Positions 47,100-60,281 of a stretch of DNA of 64,000 nucleotides are shown in pieces. Made by a program: the position numbers and the translations under genes. The notes under the pieces were generated by a model, which was given only the letters and a program-made list of their open reading frames with translations, was not told where the DNA came from and searched no databases. Every line of letters starts with the position of its first letter. Position 1 is the first letter of the stretch. The stretch is from Jacaranda mimosifolia (taxonomy: Eukaryota > Streptophyta > Magnoliopsida > Lamiales > Bignoniaceae), in NCBI GenBank assembly GCA_018894105.1, contig CM032121.1, positions 28,496,230 through 28,560,229 on the forward strand. Reading direction: 5' to 3'.

Positions 47100-47500
47100 A
47101 AAAAATGCTAAGTGCTCATGCAAGTATATCAAAATCTACTAGTTCCTTGTGAGATTCTTCAAGTAGTACCTCCGTTCTCTTTAAAGCCTCAATCTCTTGG
47201 TCAATAAAACATGGAGTGTCTTCAAGCTTTGAAATTTTATCACTCCTGGTGGCTACTTCTTTTTGAATAATGGGCAAATTTTCTTCAGCCTTGTGGAGTG
47301 ATGAGTTTGCAAATTCTTCCTTACTGCTTAACTTGGCAAGTCGTGTCCTTAAATCCTCTTTCTACTTGGTGATTTGAAAAAGTTCATCCTATGATACCAT
47401 TCACCTCCTCAATTCTTTCACCTTCTATTGCCTCGGCCTCAAAAAGATCCTGTTGTGCAAAAAAAAAAAAAAGTGCTTCATCATGGGTTTCTTGTGTTTC
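47100..47500 (-). pseudogene. C-terminal coiled-coil part of the antisense PMD-type gene
   Basis: On the minus strand a nearly continuous frame runs from about 47350 to 47117, with ANSSLHKAEENLPIIQKEVA, then TRSDKISKLEDTPCFIDQEI, then EALKRTEVLLEESHKELVDF. It is rich in heptad-like leucine/lysine/glutamate spacing, which suggests a coiled coil. A preceding piece (EAEAIEGERIEEVNG) is in another frame. Coiled-coil ends are common in the additional ORFs of Tat elements. Its distance from the N-terminal part is explained by element D at 47534-57621. An A-rich tract at about 47459-47472 lies inside it. Confidence 0.6.
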
Positions 47501-47533
47501 TTTTTAAATTGAATTTGATTTAATCTTTATGTA

Positions 47534-50361
47534 TATAGCGCCCCAACCAAGAGGTTCCTGCTCCTACTCGAAGTGTTACTCAAATCTATACCATAAGTTT
47601 TCTGAAGAGTAGAAGATACATTTGTCAAAATTAAAAGTATCTAATTTCTACAAGCGATATCCAACAAAAGTTAAACTATGAACCAAAACATCATAGATCA
47701 CACGTAGTACTTCTACCATCTTCATTACCTTATGTGTCACCTAGGTTAGTCTATCTTCGTTACTCGTCCTTATCTGGGGTAAAGAATGGGAAATAATAAT
47801 AAAACAGCATAAGTCCGAATGACTTAGTGAGATATCTTAGCAATGATAATAGAGTGGCAATTTCTCAAATAACATACAAGAAATGAGTAAAAGCATTACA
47901 ATTCCCAGAAGTTGGGAGCGAAGGTTTTAGTTAAAGTTTAAAGTGTTTCACCTCACCATTGTCCTATACTGGTGAAGAGACTTCACAAGACTCACTGCCT
48001 TTTGTTAGAAATTTAAATTTCAAGTGTGATCAAAGAGTCAACATATTTTCCTTAAGGAATACAACAGACTAGCAAAATTAATCAAGAATAAATTAATAGA
48101 CACTTTTACAAACTTGCTGTTAGTGATTCTCCTACCTTGTCACTCCACTTTTGAAAATATAAAAATCTTTATTCCTCAAATTCCAAGTGATCGGCTCAGA
48201 CAAACAGACAAAAGTTAGGCATGGTTAGCCGTATGCCCAACCAGTTCGTAGACAGCTACCTCTAGTTGCTAGGATACTGGGTTATGTACAGTGTGTATGG
48301 GTATCAGCCAAAAGATCAGTCACCGTCGGTCCATTCCGCCCGGTCGTCTTTCGTAACCGATCGTAAGGCCCACCCACAAAGGTATTAATCATATTCATAT
48401 GTGTCATGTAGCATGTCCAATAGCAATTGATATAACATGTCAATTTGCCATGATAAGCAAGTAATCACTAAATTAGCACTAGGTTTATTCTAAGATAGAC
48501 ATGGCGAATATAGAAAAATATATTTCGAAACCTATTTTTTCAGTTTTCATCACACGATCGCCAGTTTCAAGAAAAATAATATAAATAAAATCCAATAGGA
48601 ATCATAATTAGCATAAAGGGAGATGTGTGGTAAATTTCTCAACACGTAGATTGAAAGGAATCCAGTGACTAGGATATATAGCTAGTATATATGTTCTTTC
48701 CCCAGCAAAGAAATCTTATAGTATCGAGTATAAACTCACTTGGCCATTGCAAAGAAGTCCCTAGTTGTATGGTCGCTCAGGTCCTGGCTTTCCTAATCAA
48801 CTGAGAACTATCGTAAGATAACTCGAGTTATCTTCCTATCCATTCTCTAAATCTTAAGCATAAATATAACTAATGTCTTCATCAAATTCAAAGTTATTCT
48901 AACATAATTCCGTTAGTCTTGGTTTCATATCTTAATAGTTAAGGCAATTAAATATGTAGTAATTCCTGAGTGGCTATCCTCAACAAACCCCCTTTATCAC
49001 TTAACTTATTTTGCAGTTATGTAATAAGGGTCTAGGTTCCTAAATTAATCGAATTTTATGAGTTTATCTGGCCCAAGTTGGGCAATTTATTTTTGTTTGA
49101 ACACTTATGTAACTTAATCTTTAGATTAAGCATAACAATATTTTAGTTCACAATATATTATATTATCAAGTCTAAGAGTATAGCTTTAAGTTAATCTTTC
49201 TTGATTTATTAAACATGGAATTATAATCAATTTTATTTGATATTTACAAGTCAATCATCGTCTCGATTTAAATTACATTTCAATAATCCTAATTTTAATT
49301 AACATTGAATTAAAAGCATAAAAATCAATCGAATTTAACATTCGATATGAAATTTACCCAAATTGGATCAGATCTAGATGCAATCTCAAGCTAGGAATAG
49401 TCTAGACGAGCCCGAAATCTCAATCTGAGCAAACTAACTAGAGGTTGTCCCATGCGTGGCTATTAGGCCACTATGCACCACTATCGAATATGGAGGATCA
49501 CCACCACCATCAGATGCACTTCACCGAGGCGAGCAAAACCTTAAAAATAATTTCTCGATTGGCAATCGATTGGCCAACCAATTTAGCTAAAAATTTGTTG
49601 GCGAACCCTAGCGCCGCCACAACGCCACCGTCTCAATTCCTCCTCCACCACTTGTCGTTCCACCAAATTGACTTCACCATCACCTTGCCCAAGCATTTCC
49701 GACCAAAGGCCCTCTACTTCCATCCTTGTTCTGCCATTGGGAATGGCAAAACCGCCAAGCCCGCCACGCTTCGCCATCGGTCTTCATTTCCTAGCGAAAT
49801 CTTAGTGGTTTTCATTATTTTTGGTATGAAATTAATCCTTGAGCTAAGGGGAAGGTTTTTGTGAGGTTGGTTTAGTGTTTTCCATCTGTTCACCAATGGT
49901 CCAAATGTTAGGTAAGGTTTCATTTTTAGGAATTAAATAAATTTATGTCCTTAATCCTATATATAATAAATATTTTTTAGTTTCTTCAGATTGGACCCCA
50001 AAACTTTTGACCAACTTCACATTAGCCCCAAAACCTTTTAACTGCCTTCACTTCAGTCCTTGAGCTTCAATTGAGTCTTTTAGCTTTTATTTCTTACTCA
50101 TTAACCACTAGCATTTCCATTTTTGGGCAATCAGGTCCAAATTTAATTATTCTGAAGTTCCTAAATTTTCAACTTTTCCACATTGACCTCTAAACTTTAT
50201 AATTTTGGACAATCAAGTGCTTATCTCATTTCCAATTTAATCCCTCGATTGTACATATTTACTTATAGACTTTAGTTAAATCTAATTCAAAATTAATCTA
50301 GCTAAACTTATCGATTTCACATTTTATTATGTTTTAGGATTTAAAAATTTGGGGTGTTACA
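47534..50361 (-). mobile_element. Element D 3' LTR (family 2), 2828 bp
   Basis: The edge at 47534 reads TATAGCGCCCC, where TGTAGCGCCCC is expected. The other edge at 50351-50361 is GGGGTGTTACA. It aligns in reverse with 30546-33385 and, up to its partner's truncation, with 55297-57621. The open frames 49445-49923 are in the LTR leader on both strands and are not conserved. Confidence 0.9.
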
Positions 50362-50380
50362 ACCCCCCCCCCCTAAGGGA
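50362..50380 (-). other. Polypurine tract of element D
   Basis: On the minus strand it reads CCCTTAGGGGGGGGGGGG and directly precedes the 3' LTR start, which is the expected place for plus-strand priming. Confidence 0.85.
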
Positions 50381-53300
50381 ATCTGGTCCCCAAATTTCTA
50401 TTTGAAATATGAAAGATCTTGTGGTGTCATCACCTGCTGTCTTACTATTCTCAAGGATAATTTTGTTTCGGATACCTATCTCTTTCAATCTAATTGATTC
50501 CACCTATTATTTTCTCCTATCTTGAGTGACCCTTACTTGTAGTAGGAAAGTGGAAAATCATTATTAAGAATCACCATTGAGTTTTTCATCTACTCGCACT
50601 CACTTGAGCATTCCACATTTCATCATGTGTCTGGATTTACCTTCTGTATTCCATGTCCAATAAGTTCATCTATCCCTATGTTTTGTGTCTTTCCAATGTA
50701 TGTGAGATCGTTCCCTTGTGACCCCATACTCATTCCAGGGCATAGGCATATTTGATATTTTCTTAAGTTTCCCAAATAAGGGTAAAACTAATACTAAGAT
50801 TAATCTCTCTCTTTAATTCTCAAATTTCTCTATACTAAATTTATTCAAAGGTTAGTCCCTTCTTTAATTATTTCAATTAGCGGGCGTATGACCTTAGGAA
50901 GATCATCTTTGACACTTACTGTCAAAGCCAAAGAAACCTGTCTTCTTGGTATAATCTTCAATCTTCTTCAACTTACTGTGGATCTAAGTTTGGTATGATC
51001 AAATTCTATTTCCTCTCAAAAAATCATTTGTTTCGCAACATTTCAATTCGAAATGGAATTTCATGTTTGCAACTTGGATATATAATTTTATTCCTCTGGT
51101 TCTTTTGATTCGGATGTTTATACTTAGATAACATGCTATGGCCTATATTTTTCCAGGAAATCTATTCATCCACAAGGGTGATTTTATTCTAGTGGAGCAA
51201 CCTAAAGCGATAAGTCATATATTCTTAAGGGAAAAATTCTACTTTCAGGATTTGAGTTCTCTTGGGGTACTTATGATCCCTTTCCCGTAATCTATTTTTT
51301 GGTGAAAACATAGATGCATAGAACAATTCTGTGCATTCTATAAGGGAAATAATAACTAGCACAAGTTAATCCTCTTCTTCATTTCATAGGATCTCTCCAT
51401 ACCTTTCCTCATGTATTTAGGTCTCCAATCTTCCTTATTTAAGTGCATGAACATATTCATCACCTAACAAAAATCTCAAATATATCCGTGATATTAACGG
51501 GCAAAACTTAAAGGACTTTGTATTTCTAACATATTTCCTATCCATTTTCAATCATCTAGAAATCTTGGTCTTAGTAAGGTCATTATGTTGCTTCTTATAA
51601 GGTTACACACCTTTAAATATACCTTTTTTTACCAATTAATACTCAGATTATTAACTTAACACGTAATTGTTATTCTTGTAGGTATTTATAATGCCAAGTG
51701 TGAATGTAGTATGACTCTTCCCTCAATTCCAAGTTCACCAAATGTCCTTAATAGAATCTTCAGAAACTAACCTAATAAATCAAAATATCCTATATATCAT
51801 ATCCGCAACCGTTGTAAAAGCCTAATTATCCAAATGGCAATGTTTCAATCCATAGTACTTATATTATGAATAAGGGGTAATTCCTCGTATATATTTTTTG
51901 CCAACTTTTGACTAAGAGCATTCTCAACTTAGTTCAACCTTAAATAAACTATGTATCCTTACATCGAGCCGAGTAGTTTGAGTGGGCAAGGTGTTTCAGT
52001 TTGGCACTCAATAGACTAGTTCGATTCTTATTAATATCTTCTAAATCGATATCAATAATTTCATGGTCCTTTCTCGATACTCAGAGGATCCCTTACCACT
52101 TTTAATCAAGGTCCTTGTGTTCTAGTACCAATCTCTTCATAACTCTTGGTCAATAGATTCTAGATATCTGTGGCGTTCTCCATAATATCTTTTATGATAT
52201 TTTTAGAACTACTAGTCTAGTCATGTCTATCACTACTCCACAAGGTATCATTTTCCTACAATTAGATTTCATCATTTGCCTCTTTGCTTCAAATTCTATT
52301 CACAGAATTGGCTTAAGGACTTGGCATCGTCATCTATCTTTTCCTATACATTTCTAGTTGGAGTGTTCTCATGTGATGTTCGGTCTTGCTAGTTTGGTCA
52401 GTTGGTAATGAATCCCGTTGTGATATAACCAACTTTTGATTAGGACTAATTAATATTCCACGTTGAAATTGATCTGATAAAATCTAATGGGTTTTGCATT
52501 TCTGACCTTTTCCCTAACTATTTTTGATTGACTATGGCTTTGATCTCAATCGGATGACTTGATTGTTTTCTCTCAGTGTTATACACCCTTGACTATATAT
52601 CTCCCTCAATTGATACTCAATCGGTTGAGCTAATATATAGTTTGTATTCCTATAAGTATTGTCGACTCCGAGTGGGACTACAATAGAGCTTTTTCCTTTC
52701 CTTTGAATATATTAATATCCTTAACAATATCATTAAAACTAACTCAATAGATCAAAATACCCTATACATCACCCTGTAAGTGCTGAAAAAGCGTTGGTCA
52801 ACCCAAATGAAATTAATTTAATTCATGGTACTCTTATCATGATAGATGGCAATTCTTAGTGTACGTTGGCTTACCTTTAAGGTAATTATAAATTTTCACC
52901 CTAGACCAGCTAGCTTATATGAAGAGGCATCTAAATTCTATGTTCAAAGGGGCTCACTCAGTTCTTATCGCTATCCCATAAGTCTTCATCAGTGATATTG
53001 GATCCTTTTTTTTTTTGGATATTCTAAAGACTTTCTTTCATTTCAATCAATGTCCTTATATTCAAATCACTAATCCTCTCATAGATTTTAGTGAATGAAA
53101 CCCTAGAAATTACGCGAGATGTTTCCCGTAAGGTCTTTTATAATACTTTTAAAGTTACTTGGCCTAACTTTGTTTATTAATATTTATTAATAAACTAAAT
53201 AGGCATCATTTCGCTACAACCAGAGTCTTATCCTACATTGTCTTGCTTTATAATCCATTCATGAGATCGTCATTACGGAGTTGGCGTCGCTGTCTATCCT

Positions 53301-55280
53301 TTCTCATGATGTTTGCTTTATAATCCTACAACCAGAGTCTTATCCTCCACTCATGATGTTTGCATTGTGGTATTCGAACGGGTCGAGATGATTAATTGGC
53401 AACTATCCATTGTAACATATTGATCTATGTTTACGTCTTCTGGTGCATCAAGATTCTAGGCTTCCGAAGTTGATCTTAGAGCAATGGAGTCTCTTTCATT
53501 CAACTTGGGGCATTCCTACATAGTGCTAAAGTTGTTATGTTGTTGTAGAGTATAGAGTACTTGAATATGTGATAAGGTTCCTAGAATTCAAATCCGTGCA
53601 CACAATTACGCTTATATACGAGCTGCCAAAAATATATGTCCAATTCTTTAAGAGTATTGGAACTTTCTTTATTAAACCTATTAATTGGTAAATCATCGTT
53701 AGAGTTACTATTTCATTTCTGAAGCTATGGGATACCAAAATGGGGTGTAAGGCTTTGTAGGATATAGTTAATATGTCTATTCTTAGTTATACATGACCTT
53801 TACCTTTAGTTCTATCAGTGTGTGTGTATACAAATATCATTCTTAAAGGTGTTAAGGTTTCTATTTGATCCAATTGATCGTTTTAGTTTGTGGTGAGAAA
53901 AACTAGTTCCATCTATTGTATTATCAATAGGATTGTTCATTCAGTCATGTCTAATATATGGATGTGTGATAACGAGTTGCCCCTATGCATATACTTATTC
54001 AGGTTCTAGATTATTTCAATCTCCATAACTTAAGATTCTAGTTCTTTGTTGTCAAGAGTTTGGATAGGGTTTCTCATTTCCAAATATTAACCTTTATCCT
54101 TCATTTTTCAGCTACAGGTCTTATATCTTTTTCAGCTTTGATAATTAACTATAGTGTATCAAACAGTGCCTATCCCTCATCACTATCCTTTTTGCTAAGG
54201 TCTAGCAGCAGTCCTTGTATCCTGTTATTTCCATTTGATCCCTTCAAATCTTCCTTCGTTGATTCCTATATCCCTACCTAATATTTCCTTTGAGATTCTA
54301 GTACTAACTCTAAGTGTCTTTTGCATTCTTTAACAATTGTTGTCCCCTTCTCTTCAAGTCACAACATTTTCGTTATAACTTCATTTTTATAGGCAATTTC
54401 TCTCTCGTTTTGTTTGTTGCCACCTTATGCTTATGCTGATGAGCTTTCTTACTATTTATGAGCCAACTTCCCCAAACATTTAAATCATAACCATACACAC
54501 ATATTAGTCATATTTTCTTAAAAGATTTCCTTATAGGAAATATTCCTTATTTCTCTATCAAACACCATGATGCAGTTATATCAGTCCATTCCATTGCCGA
54601 AGTATTGATTTCTTTGAAACAATAATACCCTGTGGCCTTGACCATACTTATAATCAAAACACAAATTATTCCAAAATGATCCTTACCTTCTCAAGTTCCT
54701 TTGTCACAAATATACCAACACTACAATGTGATACCAATAATATTATTCCACCAGACATTACTAGAGTCATATGATTGACATCTCAAAAGTAATGGATTAG
54801 ATACTGGTTGACCACCCAATATCGATCCTTTCATCTTTCGATATCAAGTAATACCCTAGAAGTTCACATCCTAACCAGATTTTCTTGTCAAACTTAACCT
54901 CCATTAATCCCTATATTTCACATTCCAAGGAAATTCGAATTATCAGCATACCACTTCCCAAAGATTCATATCATCTGCATCACAAGTTATTTTTATGTCC
55001 AAAATATCACTCTAAAAGATATTCTGCTTATCTAATTCAGCTCTATCTAAAACGATCATCGACCTATGCACCGATAGAGTGCTCTCAAATAAGTTCGTAT
55101 CTAATACAAGTTCCCAAGAATATTACTCATCCCAAATGTAAGAAGCCATATGCTCGATACCTGAGGAGTTACAAATTATACATTAGTCGGCCACCTAACC
55201 ATAACCCTTCACATCCTACGAATCGAACATTATCCCAAACCTTTCATATTCCAAGGATCATATCCTAGCATAGCTCAGGA
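50381..55280 (-). pseudogene. Element D internal region (gag-pol), heavily decayed
   Basis: No frame is open for more than about 130 codons, and the longest (54885-55268) is on the wrong strand. On the minus strand near 52790-52870, a broken frame resembles the RT palm region preceding YxDD (a LTN-like turn after an aromatic-rich piece). A homologous copy lies about 950 bp away near 51780-51900. The order from primer binding site to polypurine tract implies gag at about 54-55 kb and pol at about 51-53.5 kb, but I cannot delimit domains. Confidence 0.5.
51480..53330. repeat. Diverged direct duplication of about 0.9 kb within element D
   Basis: About 51480-52390 runs parallel to about 52440-53360. 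Matching words in the same order include TCAAAATATCCTATA / TCAAAATACCCTATA, TAGTACTTATATTATGA / TGGTACTCTTATCATGA, a 'ggcatcgtcatctatcttt' / 'ggcgtcgctgtctatcctt' pair, and TTTCTAACATATTTCC / TTTCTGACCTTTTCCC. They have many substitutions. A short extra duplication (CTACAACCAGAGTCTTATCC) occurs at 53214-53235 and 53327-53348. Confidence 0.6.
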
Positions 55281-55292
55281 GCTCTGATACCA
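55281..55292 (-). other. Primer binding site of element D
   Basis: The minus strand reads TGGTATCAGAGC, complementary to initiator methionine tRNA, four bases from the LTR edge at 55297. It fixes the element's direction as minus. Confidence 0.92.
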
Positions 55293-55296
55293 CCTC

Positions 55297-57621
55297 TGTA
55301 GCACCATGACCAGGAGGCACCTACTCTCACCTGAGGTGCTACTCAAATCCATACCATAAGTTTTTTGAATAGTAGAAAATACATTTATCAAAATTCAAAG
55401 TATCTATTTTCTACAAGCAACATCCAACAGAGGTTCAATAATGAACCAAAATATCATAGATCACATGTATTACTTCTACCATCTTCATTACCTTATGTGT
55501 CAGCTAGGTTAGTCTATCTTCATCACTCGTCCTTATCTGGCGTAAAGAATGGAAAATAATAATAAAACAACGTAAGTTCGAAGACTTAGTGAGATATCTT
55601 AACAATAACAACAGAGTGACAATTTCTCAAATAATATATAGAAAATAAGTAAAAGCATTAAAATTTCCATAAGTCGTGAGTTAAGGTTTTAGTCAAATTT
55701 TAAAGTGTTCCATCTCACTACCGTCTCATACCAGTGATGAGACTTCACAACACTCACTGCATTTTTGTAGAAATTTGAATTTTAAGGGTGATCAAAGAGT
55801 CAACATATTTTCCTTAAGGAATACAACGGACTAGCAAAATTAATTAAGAATAAATTAATAGACACTTTTACAAACTTGTTGTTGGTGGCTCTCCTACCTC
55901 GTCACTCCACTTTCAAAAAATATGAAAATCCTTATTTCTCTAATTTTGAATGATCAACTCGGACAAACAAACAAAAGTTAGGCATAGCTAACCATATGCC
56001 CTACCAGTTCGTAGACAACTACCCCCAGCTGGCTAGGATATTGGGTCTATGCACAGTGTGTACGAGTATTAGCCGAAAGATCAATCATCGTCAGTCCATT
56101 TCACCCGATCATCTTTCGTAACAGATCTCAAGGCCCACCCTCAAGGGTATTAATCATATTCATATGTGCCACGTAGCATGCCCAACAGCAATTCACGTAA
56201 CACGTTAACTTGCCATGATAAGTAAGTAATCACTAAATTAGCACTAAGCTTATTCTAGGATAGACATGGCAAAGATAGAAAAACATATTTTGAAATCCAT
56301 TTTTTTAGTTTTCATCACATGATCGCCAGTTTCAGGCAAAATAATATAAATAAAATTCAATAGGAATCATAATTAGCACAAAGGGCGATGTGTGGTAAAT
56401 TCCTCAACACATAGATTGAAAAGAGTCAAGCGACCAGGATATATAGCAAGCATATACGTTCTTTCCCAAGCAAAGAAATCTCATACTATCGAGTATAAAC
56501 CCACATGGCTAATGCAAAGGAGTCCCTGGTTATATGGTCGCTTAGGTCCTAGCTTTCCTAATCAACCAAGAACTATCATAAGATAACTTGAGTTATCTTC
56601 CTATCCATCCTCTAAATCTTAAGCATAACTATAATTAATGTCTTCATCAAATCCAAGGTTATTCTAACACAATTCTATTAGTCTTAGTTTCATATCTTAA
56701 TAGTTAAGATAATTAAATATGTAATAATTCCTATGTGGCTATCCCCCAACAAGCTCCCTTTATCACTTCACTTATTTTACGGTTACGTAACAAGGGTCCA
56801 GGTTCCTAAATTAATCGAGTTTTATGAGTTTATCTGATCCAAGTTGGGTAGTTTATTTTCGTTTAAACATTTATGTAACTTAATCTTTAGATTAAGCTTA
56901 ACAATATTTTAGTTCACAACATACTATATTATCAAGTCGAAAAGTATAGTTTTAAGTCAATCTTTCTTGATTTATTAAACTTAGAATTATAATCAATTTT
57001 GTTTGATATTTACAAATCAATTATCGTCTCGATTGAAATTACATTTCAATAATCCTAATTTTAATTACCATTAAATTAGAAGCGTAAAAATCAATCGAAT
57101 TTAACATTCGATATGAAATTTACTAAAATTGGATCTGATCAAGATCTAATCTCAAACTGGGAATAATCTACACGAGCCCAAAATCTCAATCTAAGAAAAT
57201 TGGCCAAAGACTGTGCCACATGCAGCCGCAAGATATGGAGGACCACCACCACCATCAGATGCCCCTCACCAAGGCAAGCAAAACCCCTAAAATAATTTCT
57301 TGATTGGACGCTGTTTAGTGGGCCGATTTAACCAAAAACCTGTCCACGAACCCTAGCTGCGTCGCGATGCCACCGTGTCAATTCCTCCACCACCACTCAT
57401 CATTCCACCAAATTGACTTCACCATCACCTTGCGCAAGTAGTTTCAACCAAAGGCCCTCTGCTTCCAGCTTTGTTCCACTGTCGGAAATGGAAAAACCGC
57501 CAAGCCTGCCATGCTCCATCATCGGCCTTCATTTCCCAGCAAAATCTTTGGTGGTTTTTAATGTTTTTGGTATGAAATTAATCCTTGAGCTAAGGGGAAG
57601 CTTTTTGTGAGGTTGGTTTAG
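55297..57621 (-). mobile_element. Element D 5' LTR (family 2), truncated
   Basis: It starts TGTAGCACCATGACC at 55297 and follows the 3' LTR (47534 onward) closely up to GGTTGGTTTAG at 57621. The 3' LTR continues another 487 bp from the same point, so the outer end of this LTR is deleted. The next base belongs to the Tat antisense gene. The divergence between the two LTRs is modest, which implies D is younger than the Tat element. Confidence 0.9.
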
Positions 57622-57800
57622 AATCTCGTAAAATATTACCTTTGGTCGCTTGTTAGAACTAGCAGTATCAAGAATAGTTTCTATGTCATCATCAAGAGGT
57701 TGTGGAATGGTTGTTTCAAGCAAGTCAAAAGGATTGGCCCTATTTATCAAACCAAATACTATCTTTTGAAGTAATTGGTATTGGTACTTCAAGATCTGCA

Positions 57801-57817
57801 AGCTATAAGAAGAAAAA

Positions 57818-57852
<35 letters not shown>

Positions 57853-57930
57853 AGAAGAAGATATTAGTGCGAAGGATTTGTAAATATATATAAGAAAAAA
57901 AAATGCATGATATATAAAAAAATAACTTTA
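57801..57930 (-). other. Possible intron in the PMD gene with CTT microsatellite
   Basis: After LPLDELAKY the minus strand reads GTAAAG (donor-like). A long CTT-rich tract at about 57811-57862 then precedes TTGCAG (acceptor-like), and the open frame ILKYQYQLLQ follows in phase 0. Reading straight through instead gives a run of phenylalanines, which is implausible. The microsatellite would serve as the pyrimidine tract. Confidence 0.45.
57811..57862. repeat. GAA/AAG microsatellite
   Basis: About seventeen GAA-like triplets with a few interruptions occur within the antisense PMD gene. Confidence 0.92.
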
Positions 57931-60186
57931 CATATTTTGCTAATTCATCCAAAGGTAAAGAACAACTTGGGACATCTATAAAGAAGTTTGAATTAATACT
58001 GATGTTATCTAAATCCAAAATGTTTGGTTTTTTCTTGAGAATGTATTGATTGCTGGAGTCATCATTTGAGCAAGAAAGTGCAGAACTTATTTCAATTCCT
58101 TCCATCAGAGCATCAGTGGATATAAGTATGGGCGATGAAAACTCGAGTAAGCTACAATGTTTTTTAGACAGCACTTTGGTATGGTCAGCAATGTTATACT
58201 CATTAGGCTTCAAATTCCCTCCTTCAACTTATCTTGAAACAACAGGATTTAGAAGAGGTGAGGTTGTTGGGTTATTTTTGGGATCTTTCATTAAACTTGT
58301 TAAAGATGAGATAGATTCTTTCCAAGATACCCAAACTCAGATGCATGTGTTTTAACTCTCTCCCCAAGTTAATTAGATTGACCAAATTTTGATTCTACAT
58401 CTCTTTGATTAACTCTAAGAATAATTTTAGTACATTTTGTTTGTGAAGCCTTCCAGTGTTTGTCCCACCAATCTACATATTCTTTTATGGCCAATGGAAA
58501 GGAAGAAGTATTGCCAGGAATGATAAGTTTATAAGATGTGTTCAGTAAGGTGCATGCCTGCCAAAGTCGAACAAGTTCGTGTAAATCACAAGTAAGGATC
58601 TCTTTCTTTAAGTTGCTTGGGACATATTGATAAAATACACATTGCCGACTGAATCGATGAGGGCTATAATCTTCAATGAATGCTCTTTTCCACATTGAAA
58701 TGTCAAATAGCTAAAATGCAAAGCTACAAAAAGGGTCTTTATAAGTATTTGATATGCATGAGCCATCTATTACTGTGAACTGCTTGTGTGGAAATAAGAG
58801 TAGATTTTGAATAGCTGAAGGGTTAATACTAAGGAACAAATCTCATATCTCTAAAAGATCAAAATATTTGGCCATGTTCTCCCCCACATATTTAACCATC
58901 TCAGCTCCTCCTACATCAATCTTAGATAAAAAAAAAATGAATGCTAAGGTAGTGCCCTATCCAAGTATGAACATAATAAATGGGAAAGATAAAAAAAGAT
59001 TCATGACGACTTGGCGAATTCGATATATCCCTCAAACTATGGTAGATGCTCGCCAATATAGGAACTACAAGAGAAAAGCAATCACCATTTGACATTCTAC
59101 TAAAAACCTTGAAGACTGTGGCACATATCATATTGGCTTTGCAATGTGGTAGAACAAAGCTACATAACTAGCATGAAAGGAAGGCAGCCAAGTAGCTTTT
59201 CCCTCCAACATCTTCTTCAACCTCCAACATCACAAATAGCTCATCATATTCCTTGGTGCGAGGCAAAAGTGATGCATCAATTTTTTCACATAGATTATAA
59301 GAGACCTTTGGCTCAGTTGACCTTTTTTAGGAAGGCTTCAAAGGTAGCTCAGCATATCTTATTGGTCCTCTAAACCAAAATCTAATCCAATTAGAAATAG
59401 GAACACTATTAGAGTCATTTGGGAGCATATGATAAGCGAAGAATAGATACTTGCAGCTTCGTGATAGAGAAGAGGCGTGTTTGTCATCACCAAGTAGCTC
59501 CTTCGCAGTGGGGATAGCTTCATCACAGAAACCTCCACACATAGGTAATCCACTAAGTACACAAAGATCCCCTAAAGAAATTGAAAATTCGCTAGTAGCA
59601 GTGTGCAAGGTGTTCGTGGGAAGGCATTATAGCTCAAGGAATGCTTGAAGGATGTTCTTATGGTAGACATATGTGAAAAATGAGGCATAGACTACTGCAT
59701 AGATCCTAGCTTGATGAAGAGTGTCTGCATGATGGCTTCGCACATCCTCTATCCATTCCCAATAACCTATATGAAAATATAATTCGCTAAACCTTGATGT
59801 GAGAATTCTCAATAAGCGTCTATTAATGTTAAGGTGAGAACTTGTAAATGAAAATTCTGAGCTAATAGCTTTGGCATCATGAAGAGAGGACTTCAAGAGA
59901 AGTATCATAGAACGAGATATAATGCCAAAACGTGGATCAATCACTTCCTTGGTTGCCTCTTCGAACCACCTTTGGATATCCATGGAGTTACTAAGAGAAC
60001 AAGGTATGGAATGAAGAACATCATTGACTAATTTATAGATGACCAATCTGGTACTTTTAACTTTGAGATTGTCTTTGTCACTTTCAATGATAATACATGG
60101 AGATGGTTTTGCATGATCCTCAATATACATCTTAACAAATTGATATGGACATAATTTTCAGGAATGAGCTATGCTTTCTAACTTGC

Positions 60187-60218
60187 AACAGAAGAAGAAG
60201 AAGAAGAAGAAGAAGAAT
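60187..60218. repeat. GAA microsatellite
   Basis: About ten GAA units lie just upstream (minus-strand sense) of the main PMD coding frame, in the position of a possible intron pyrimidine tract. Confidence 0.92.
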
Positions 60219-60281
60219 AGAAACAAAAAAAGGATAAGAAAACTCAAATATATAAATAGAGTACAAGTCTCTAGTAATTAC

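Larger units (their letters stand above)
47534..57621 (-). mobile_element. Element D: family 2 LTR retrotransposon inserted in the Tat antisense gene
   Basis: It has two LTRs of the family seen as a solo LTR at 30546-33385, both on the minus strand: the 3' LTR 47534-50361 and a truncated 5' LTR 55297-57621. A polypurine tract (50362-50380) adjoins the 3' LTR and an initiator-Met primer binding site (55281-55292) adjoins the 5' LTR. The two therefore belong to one element of about 10.1 kb. The internal 4.9 kb is badly decayed. The antisense PMD gene of the Tat host element lies on both sides. Confidence 0.9.

Noticed and set aside
49445..49923. 139-codon plus-strand frame and minus-strand overlaps
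   Set aside because: It is part of the family 2 LTR leader. The second LTR copy at 57250-57610 breaks the frame.
54885..55268. 127-codon plus-strand frame
   Set aside because: It is antisense to the gag region of element D, has simple composition and shows no domain.
57803..57895. Poly-phenylalanine or poly-lysine peptide
   Set aside because: It is a translation of the GAA/CTT microsatellite. It is more likely intronic or non-coding.
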